DNA of 39,180 bases from Patescibacteria group bacterium (GTDB lineage: Bacteria; Patescibacteriota; Microgenomatia; UBA12405; JAHJSD01). The notes under the pieces are model-generated. The model did no database searches. It saw nothing but the letters and a program-made list of their open reading frames with translations, and was not told the DNA's origin. How positions within the stretch are numbered: position 1 is the first letter of the stretch; each line of letters opens with the position of its first letter. This document shows, piece after piece, positions 37,910 through 39,180 of the stretch. The DNA lies in NCBI GenBank assembly GCA_018830585.1, contig JAHJSD010000078.1:1-39180 (forward strand). The letters are read 5' to 3'. Both the position numbers and the translations under genes were made by a program.

Positions 37910-39013
37910 TTGAGTTTTAACCTTTCCGTGGACTTATATCAAAAAATTTCCGTTTTAGGTCCGGGAGCCAAATATGATACCTGCGGGCCCAAGGATTTTG
38001 GCAAGACGACCGAGATCCCCGGCGTTTATCACGCTAAAGTCGCCGGCAACCATATCTGCCGGCTTTTTAAGGTTTTGCAAACTAATGCTTGTCTTAACAA
38101 TTGCCGCTATTGCGCTTTCCGCCGGGATCGCGCTTGTCTCAGGGTTAGCGCCAGTCCGGACGAGATGGCCAAAGCCTTTGATTCGGCTTACTCAAGACGG
38201 TTAGTGGAAGGTCTTTTTTTGTCTTCCGGGATTGCCGGCGGGCCTGATCCGGCAATGAGCCGGATGTTGGATACTGTTCACCTCTTAAGGGAAAAATATT
38301 ATTATCGCGGCTACATTCATCTTAAGATTATGCCTCAAAGCTCCTTAAGCGTAATCCGGGAATCAATCAAATTAGCCAACAGAATTTCTTTAAACATCGA
38401 ATCGCCGACGGATGAAAGTTTGGCGCGCCTTTCCGGAGAAAAAAGCTTGAAAAAAGGTTTTTTCCACACCCTTTCCCTGATTAAAGGGGAACTTAAAAAA
38501 AACTTTTTTGCCGACAAGAAGATTCCCAGTTTAACCACTCAGTTTGTTGTTGGCGCCGGGGATGAAAATGACGGTGAAATTGTTAAAACCACTCATTTTC
38601 TTTATAAAAATTTCGGTTTAAAAAGAGTTTTTTACTCCGCTTTCCGTCCTATCGATGACACCCCTTTAGCCAACAGACCGGCTGTTTCGCTGGTTCGGGA
38701 GCATAGACTTTATCAGACGGATTTTCTAATGCGTTTTTACCATTTTTCTCCTTGGGATATTCCTTTAGACAAAAACGGCTTTCTTTCTGAAATGGAAGAC
38801 CCGAAGCTCATCTGGGCCAGAAGAAATCCGTGGTTTTTCCCGGTTGATATCAACAAAGCTTCTTATTGGGATTTAATTAAAGTTCCCGGGATCGGTCCGG
38901 TCTCGGCCAAAAAGATCGTTCAGATCAGAAGACAAACTAAGGTTGTTTCTCTGGATCGGCTTTATAATCTCCGGTTTCAGCTAAGTAAAATCAGTCCTTA
39001 TCTAAAAGTTTGA
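37910..39013 (+). CDS. Radical SAM protein, putative DNA modification/repair type
   Basis: 367 residues. The cluster motif TNACLNNCRYCAFRRDR gives C-x3-C-x2-C for the [4Fe-4S] centre. SSGIAGGPDPAMSRM and LKIMPQSSL, SLNIESPTDESL and TQFVVGAGDENDGEI are later barrel strands. The end is a helix-hairpin-helix DNA-binding motif (DINKASYWDLIKVPGIGPVSAKK). This layout matches the putative DNA modification/repair radical SAM family (TIGR03916), which typically neighbours a uracil-DNA glycosylase-family gene. That partner would lie beyond the window if present. TTG 37910 or GTG 37928 could be the start. It is divergent from lexA, which suggests SOS control. Confidence 0.85.
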   Translation: MSFNLSVDLYQKISVLGPGAKYDTCGPKDFGKTTEIPGVYHAKVAGNHICRLFKVLQTNACLNNCRYCAFRRDRACLRVSASPDEMAKAFDSAYSRRLVEGLFLSSGIAGGPDPAMSRMLDTVHLLREKYYYRGYIHLKIMPQSSLSVIRESIKLANRISLNIESPTDESLARLSGEKSLKKGFFHTLSLIKGELKKNFFADKKIPSLTTQFVVGAGDENDGEIVKTTHFLYKNFGLKRVFYSAFRPIDDTPLANRPAVSLVREHRLYQTDFLMRFYHFSPWDIPLDKNGFLSEMEDPKLIWARRNPWFFPVDINKASYWDLIKVPGIGPVSAKKIVQIRRQTKVVSLDRLYNLRFQLSKISPYLKV

Positions 39014-39143
39014 GCTAAAGATTTGAGACCCTTTTTATTTCCCGACTTCGCCACTTTGATTTTTGGAAAAAGATTTACGCAAAGATAGGCATGTTTTTTC
39101 ATAATTTTAGCGATTTGGGTCACTTGCGAATTTTGAGTTATAG

Positions 39144-39180
39144 ATGAACCAGATCAAATCTGCTGTTACACAGGTTTGCC
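39144..39180 (+). CDS. Possible start of the next gene
   Basis: ATG 39144 opens a frame (MNQIKSAVTQVC) to the window edge. A TATAGA box overlaps the ATG region and the start is too short to judge. The preceding 130 nt hold no clear gene. Confidence 0.2.
   Translation, partial: MNQIKSAVTQVC

Overview
The window looks like a fragment of a Candidate Phyla Radiation (Patescibacteria) chromosome, most likely Microgenomates-like. This placement is inferred from gene content and gene style and was not tested by phylogeny. The clues are many short membrane or secreted proteins without recognisable homologues, a secreted glycosidase carrying a dockerin, a membrane-anchored Clp-type ATPase, DUF5666/HlyD/MacB efflux genes, intergenic DNA full of short nested palindromes, and many start codons only 6-10 nt after a -10 box. 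The last point suggests leaderless mRNAs. TGA is used as a stop throughout, so this is not the recoded Gracilibacteria/SR1 group.

Layout. 1-374: 3' end of a methyltransferase gene. 773-2712: OmpR-type response regulator and histidine kinase, separated by a 118-bp repeat; the kinase also carries an in-frame repeat insertion in its ATP lid. 3128-5908: an unknown gene and a convergent secreted glycosidase-dockerin. 6454-9531: compact run of cupin, VOC, two HhH-GPD DNA glycosylase-like proteins and a methyltransferase. 9681-14287: exported small protein (frameshifted), HlyD/MacA adaptor, MacB-type ATPase, FtsX/MacB permease and a DUF5666 protein, forming an efflux cassette. 14409-16453: broken Ham1/RdgB-like gene, alpha/beta hydrolase, and a VapBC-type toxin-antitoxin pair. 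16500-17550: repeat-rich DNA. 17591-23503: small membrane and exported proteins, including a pair of secreted paralogues sharing a cysteine motif, a VIT1/CCC1-family transporter and a cupin. 23698-29791: an unknown gene, a 1478-residue protein with a central Tat/lipoprotein-like signal, and a DUF362 gene whose 3' end is duplicated on the far side of the giant gene. 29899-35704: MgtA-like P-type ATPase, a repeat block, and a membrane-anchored two-domain Clp-like ATPase. 36020-39013: mltG, lexA, and a divergent radical SAM gene of the DNA modification/repair type.

How it may work together. The best-supported regulatory link is between the two-component system and the efflux cassette. Both promoters carry two TTTCTCAG direct repeats spaced 11 bp, each 9 nt upstream of the -10 box, which is the geometry of a PhoB/OmpR-type site. 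The regulator therefore probably activates its own operon and the efflux operon. A second plausible unit is LexA with the divergent radical SAM repair gene, which share one intergenic region. Repeats have shaped the window strongly: three 118-bp MITE-like copies, nested palindromes, and repeat insertions inside or at the ends of genes.
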